Below, piece after piece: positions 61,763 to 64,000 of a stretch of DNA of 64,000 nt; within the stretch, counting starts at the first letter, position 1; each line of letters begins with the position of its first letter. A model generated the notes under the pieces. The model had not been told where the DNA came from. It worked only from the letters and a program-made list of their open reading frames with translations, and did no database searches. The stretch is taken from NCBI RefSeq assembly GCF_001908275.1, contig NZ_CP018620.1:5022001-5086000 (forward strand), given 5' to 3'. The position numbers were made by a program, and so were the translations under genes. Origin of the DNA: Paenibacillus xylanexedens. GTDB lineage: Bacteria; Bacillota; Bacilli; Paenibacillales; Paenibacillaceae.

Positions 61763-61812
61763 AAAAAAGGTTATGCCATACACAGATATGAACTGTGTAC
61801 TGGCATAACCTT
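61763..61812 (-). terminator. Terminator of the CAP-domain gene
   Basis: AAGGTTATGCCAGTACACAG and CTGTGTATGGCATAACCTT pair with one mismatch on the minus strand, followed by TTTTTCCG. Confidence 0.88.
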
Positions 61813-61850
61813 GTGGAAAAGAAAATCATACTTTCTTCATTATAAATCGA

Positions 61851-62663
61851 TTACTTACCGATAAACTCTTGTGCCCAGTATCCGTTGTAGAAACCTACAC
61901 CGATATGCGTAAAGTTTTTGCTCAGAATATTGGCACGGTGACCTTCACTATTCATCCAAGCTGTAACCACTTCCTGTGGTGTTTTTTGTCCTTGGGCAAT
62001 GTTCTCACCTGCATAGCTGTAAGTTACTCCGAATTGTTTCATCATATCAAACGGAGAACCATACGTAGGTGACTGGTGATCAAAATAGTTGTTGTTACTC
62101 ATATCTTTTACTTTAGCAACAGCTACTTTGTCCAGAAGTGCATCTGAAGTCAGTGCGTTCAGACCTGCTTTAGCACGCTCAGCGTTCACAAGTTTTACAA
62201 CTTGAGTAGCAAAGTCGGATTGTGTGCTTTCGCTACCATTATTACTTGTATTGTTACCAGTGTTACCCGTGTTTGAAGGATCTTTAGCCGGTGTAGTTTC
62301 CGGTTTTTCTTCTTGAGCTGGTTGTGTTGGTTTAGTCGGTTGCTCAGGCTTAGTTGTAGGCTCAGCAGGTTTTGTTGTTGGTTGAGTTGGTTTTGTTGTC
62401 GGCTCAGCAGGTTTCGTCGTTTGATCAGGCTGCGTAGCAGGTTTCTCTACAATTTGCCCCTCGGATACGGTGTATCCATTTTGTTTGAGCCATTTCTCAA
62501 TGTAAGCTTTCAAGCTGTCTGTGCTTGTAATTTTGTACGTTGTGATAGTCTTATATGTTGAATCTGCAGCAGACGCGGAAGCAGGAAGCATTACCCCTAC
62601 GGCCAGTACGGCTGTCAGACTACTCGTTACGACAGTTTTCATCCATTTCTTTTTCAAATTCAT
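61851..62663 (-). CDS. Secreted CAP-domain (SCP/YkwD-like) protein
   Basis: 270 aa from an ATG behind AAGGAGATGAATGA. A signal peptide (cut after ASA near residue 33), then a ~50-residue helical part resembling a LysM-like fold (TTYKITSTDSLKAYIEKWLK), then a Pro/Thr linker with repeats of the TKPAEPTTKP form. The CAP domain fills residues ~150-270 (VKLVNAERAKAGLNALTSD, AGENIAQGQKTPQEVVTAW, ILSKNFTHIGVGFYNG). Members are often secreted during sporulation or envelope stress. Their activity is unknown. It has a terminator and a palindromic TTACAAAGTTGTAA upstream. Confidence 0.9.
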   Translation of the reverse strand: MNLKKKWMKTVVTSSLTAVLAVGVMLPASASAADSTYKTITTYKITSTDSLKAYIEKWLKQNGYTVSEGQIVEKPATQPDQTTKPAEPTTKPTQPTTKPAEPTTKPEQPTKPTQPAQEEKPETTPAKDPSNTGNTGNNTSNNGSESTQSDFATQVVKLVNAERAKAGLNALTSDALLDKVAVAKVKDMSNNNYFDHQSPTYGSPFDMMKQFGVTYSYAGENIAQGQKTPQEVVTAWMNSEGHRANILSKNFTHIGVGFYNGYWAQEFIGK

Positions 62664-62684
62664 TCATCTCCTTAAGATTAGTTA

Positions 62685-62698
62685 TTACAACTTTGTAA
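62685..62698. promoter_or_regulatory. Palindrome TTACAAAGTTGTAA upstream of the CAP gene
   Basis: The arms TTACAA and TTGTAA pair exactly with a 2-base spacer. It lies 22 bases before the start codon and could be an operator; the binding protein is unknown. Confidence 0.35.
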
Positions 62699-62810
62699 TT
62701 AATACTCTATCAGTATATCAATTCGACAGGAGATTGTGAACCTATAAAATATGGAAAAGTAACTTTTTTGTCATTTTTTAGAATGTTACAGATTTTACAA
62801 AAGCATAAAA

Positions 62811-62846
62811 AAAAGACATTCGGACTAAAAATGCTAGTCGAATGTC
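62811..62846 (-). terminator. Terminator of the purT-GNAT operon
   Basis: GACATTCGACTA and TAGTCCGAATGTC (minus strand) form the stem with one bulge, followed by TTTTTTTTATG. Confidence 0.85.
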
Positions 62847-62937
62847 GCTTCAACATCTATTTATCATTCACCACACCAGATTGTGCAGATCAGGATATCA
62901 TGAGAATTTCCATGCAATAGAAGAAACTTTTTTTATA

Positions 62938-63396
62938 CTATAGAAGAACTTTACTGAACCGATAACCTCTTTTCTGAAAACCAATGTGCTCATAAAAAGA
63001 GTACGTTGTTGAAGTCACTTCACGGTTTGCACCCGTGACAAACAGTTGTTTACCACCTTGCTGTCTGCCCCAATCTTCGGCACGAGCCATCAGACGACGG
63101 CCAATCCCACCACCACGATGTTCTTGACCTACAATCAGGGAAGTAATTTGTGCGGCAGGTTCTGGATAGGCATGACTTTGCACACATTGCAAGCCAATCA
63201 CACCAATAATTTGTTCATCCACTTCGGCAACAAGCATGCATGCGTTTGGATTGGTTTCCAAACATTCAATACGTTCTTTCATGACATTGGTTGTTGTCGG
63301 ATAGCTGACCTCTCGCATCAGTCCCGTTACCGCTTCAGCATCTCGTAGTTCACACTCTCGGATCATCAGTACAGGGGCCTCAACATTATTGGACAT
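62938..63396 (-). CDS. GNAT-family N-acetyltransferase
   Basis: 152 aa; the start overlaps the purT stop by 11 bases. The acetyl-CoA loop is QEHRGGGIGRRLMARAEDW, with the preceding beta-4 strand AAQITSLIVG and the C-terminal NREVTSTTYSFYEHIGFQKRGYR. The sequence is that of a single-domain GNAT of unknown acceptor (amine or amino-acid type). It is translationally coupled to purT, so it may be expressed together with purine synthesis, although a functional link is not known. Confidence 0.9.
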   Translation of the reverse strand: MSNNVEAPVLMIRECELRDAEAVTGLMREVSYPTTTNVMKERIECLETNPNACMLVAEVDEQIIGVIGLQCVQSHAYPEPAAQITSLIVGQEHRGGGIGRRLMARAEDWGRQQGGKQLFVTGANREVTSTTYSFYEHIGFQKRGYRFSKVLL

Positions 63397-64000
63397 GATT
63401 TACCTCCACTTTCAGCATATTAGCGGCTTGCACCGCTGTTTTACGAGCTTCTTCCACATCTTGACCAGCACTTAAAGCTACAGCCATTCGGCGTCCTACT
63501 TTGGTCTCAGGTTTGCCAAATACACGAATCTGAGTACGAGGAAGAGCCAGTGCTTCTTCAATCCCGCCTACAGTAAAGTCAGATGTTTCATCATTAGCCT
63601 TCAGCGTTGCTGAAGCTCCCGGTGTCAACAGATGTACACCTGTGACCGGAAAACCAAGAATTGCACGTACATGCAGCGCAAACTCGGAACTGTCTTGCGT
63701 CACCATTGTAACCATACCTGTGTCATGTGGACGAGGAGATACCTCGCTGAACACAACACCATCCGATGTGAGGAACAATTCCACTCCAAACAGTCCATAC
63801 CCGCCAAGTTCATCCGTGACGGATTTGGCAATATGACAAGCTTGCTGCCATTGCTCAGGAGTCATTGCATGAGGCTGCCAGGATTCGACATAATCCCCAT
63901 CCTTCTGAATATGACCAATCGGAGGACAAAATACGGTGCCTGATACAGACCTAACGGTAAGTAATGTAATCTCACTGTCAAATTGCACAAAGCTCTCCAC
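63386..64000 (-). CDS. purT: Formate-dependent phosphoribosylglycinamide formyltransferase (3' part)
   Basis: The frame is open to the right edge; 204 codons of the C-terminal portion are in the window. ATP-grasp motifs of PurT are clear: ESFVQFDSEITLLTVR, FCPPIGHIQKDGDYVESWQP, GVELFLTSDGVVFSEVSPRPHDTGMVT and HVRAILGFPV. The Glu-x-Ser-Pro-Arg-Pro-His-Asp segment binds Mg-ATP. PurT makes formyl-GAR from GAR, formate and ATP in purine synthesis, without folate. The 5' half lies outside the window. Confidence 0.93.
   Translation of the reverse strand: MESFVQFDSEITLLTVRSVSGTVFCPPIGHIQKDGDYVESWQPHAMTPEQWQQACHIAKSVTDELGGYGLFGVELFLTSDGVVFSEVSPRPHDTGMVTMVTQDSSEFALHVRAILGFPVTGVHLLTPGASATLKANDETSDFTVGGIEEALALPRTQIRVFGKPETKVGRRMAVALSAGQDVEEARKTAVQAANMLKVEVNHVQ

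Overview
The window reads as chromosomal DNA of a spore-forming, low-to-mid-GC Gram-positive, most likely a Paenibacillus. The evidence is a CotF-type spore coat protein, topoisomerase IV genes parE/parC, Bce-type ABC/two-component modules, strong AGGAGG ribosome sites, GTG/TTG starts, and a very large surface galactanase with C-terminal S-layer homology repeats. I saw no rRNA, tRNA, CRISPR array, phage or intact transposase gene.

Layout. 1-8.3 kb: a truncated MmyB-type regulator, a 512-aa orphan protein, a TetR remnant, a secreted DUF3131 protein under a pair of LacI-type operators, and a four-gene SPFH/zinc-ribbon membrane operon. 8.5-16 kb: two serine hydrolases (one broken by a stop codon), a DUF1361 membrane protein, a spore coat protein, and an ECF41 sigma factor with its AhpD-like partner and a matching ECF41 promoter. 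16-25 kb: a Rieske oxygenase, a cupin, an LRR protein, a Gly/Pro/Tyr-rich protein, and a seven-gene leftward array with two SMI1/KNR4 (SUKH) proteins that resembles a toxin-immunity cassette without a toxin. 25.8-28.7 kb: two Crp/Fnr regulators around a ZIP transporter, then a cupin, with Fnr-like boxes. 28.7-35.5 kb: a Bce-type ABC transporter plus two-component system, and an operon pairing an SPFH protein with a NAD-kinase-like protein.

36-45 kb: a multidomain GH53 galactanase with SLH repeats and a cre-like site, a YceI protein divergent from a second two-component system, and a lone AAA ATPase. 45-49 kb: an iron-responsive island in which two perfect 15-bp Fur boxes face an HpaB-type monooxygenase and a leftward operon of flavodoxin, an unknown protein and a nitroreductase. 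49-64 kb: rRNA methyltransferase, pseudouridine synthase, an alkyltransferase-like protein, a MarR/MFS efflux pair with a palindromic operator, a second MarR gene, parC/parE, an ABC-2 transporter with an SGNH hydrolase, a CAP-domain protein, a GNAT acetyltransferase and the 3' part of purT.

Intergenic DNA carries at least three families of palindromic repeats. The clearest is a 190-235 bp element with long terminal inverted repeats present in three copies plus one decayed piece (near 15.7, 17.1, 35.7 and 44.7 kb). It looks like a non-autonomous MITE. Three genes look damaged: the second serine hydrolase (in-frame stop), a zinc-ribbon gene (frameshift) and a TetR gene (only the C-terminal part left).
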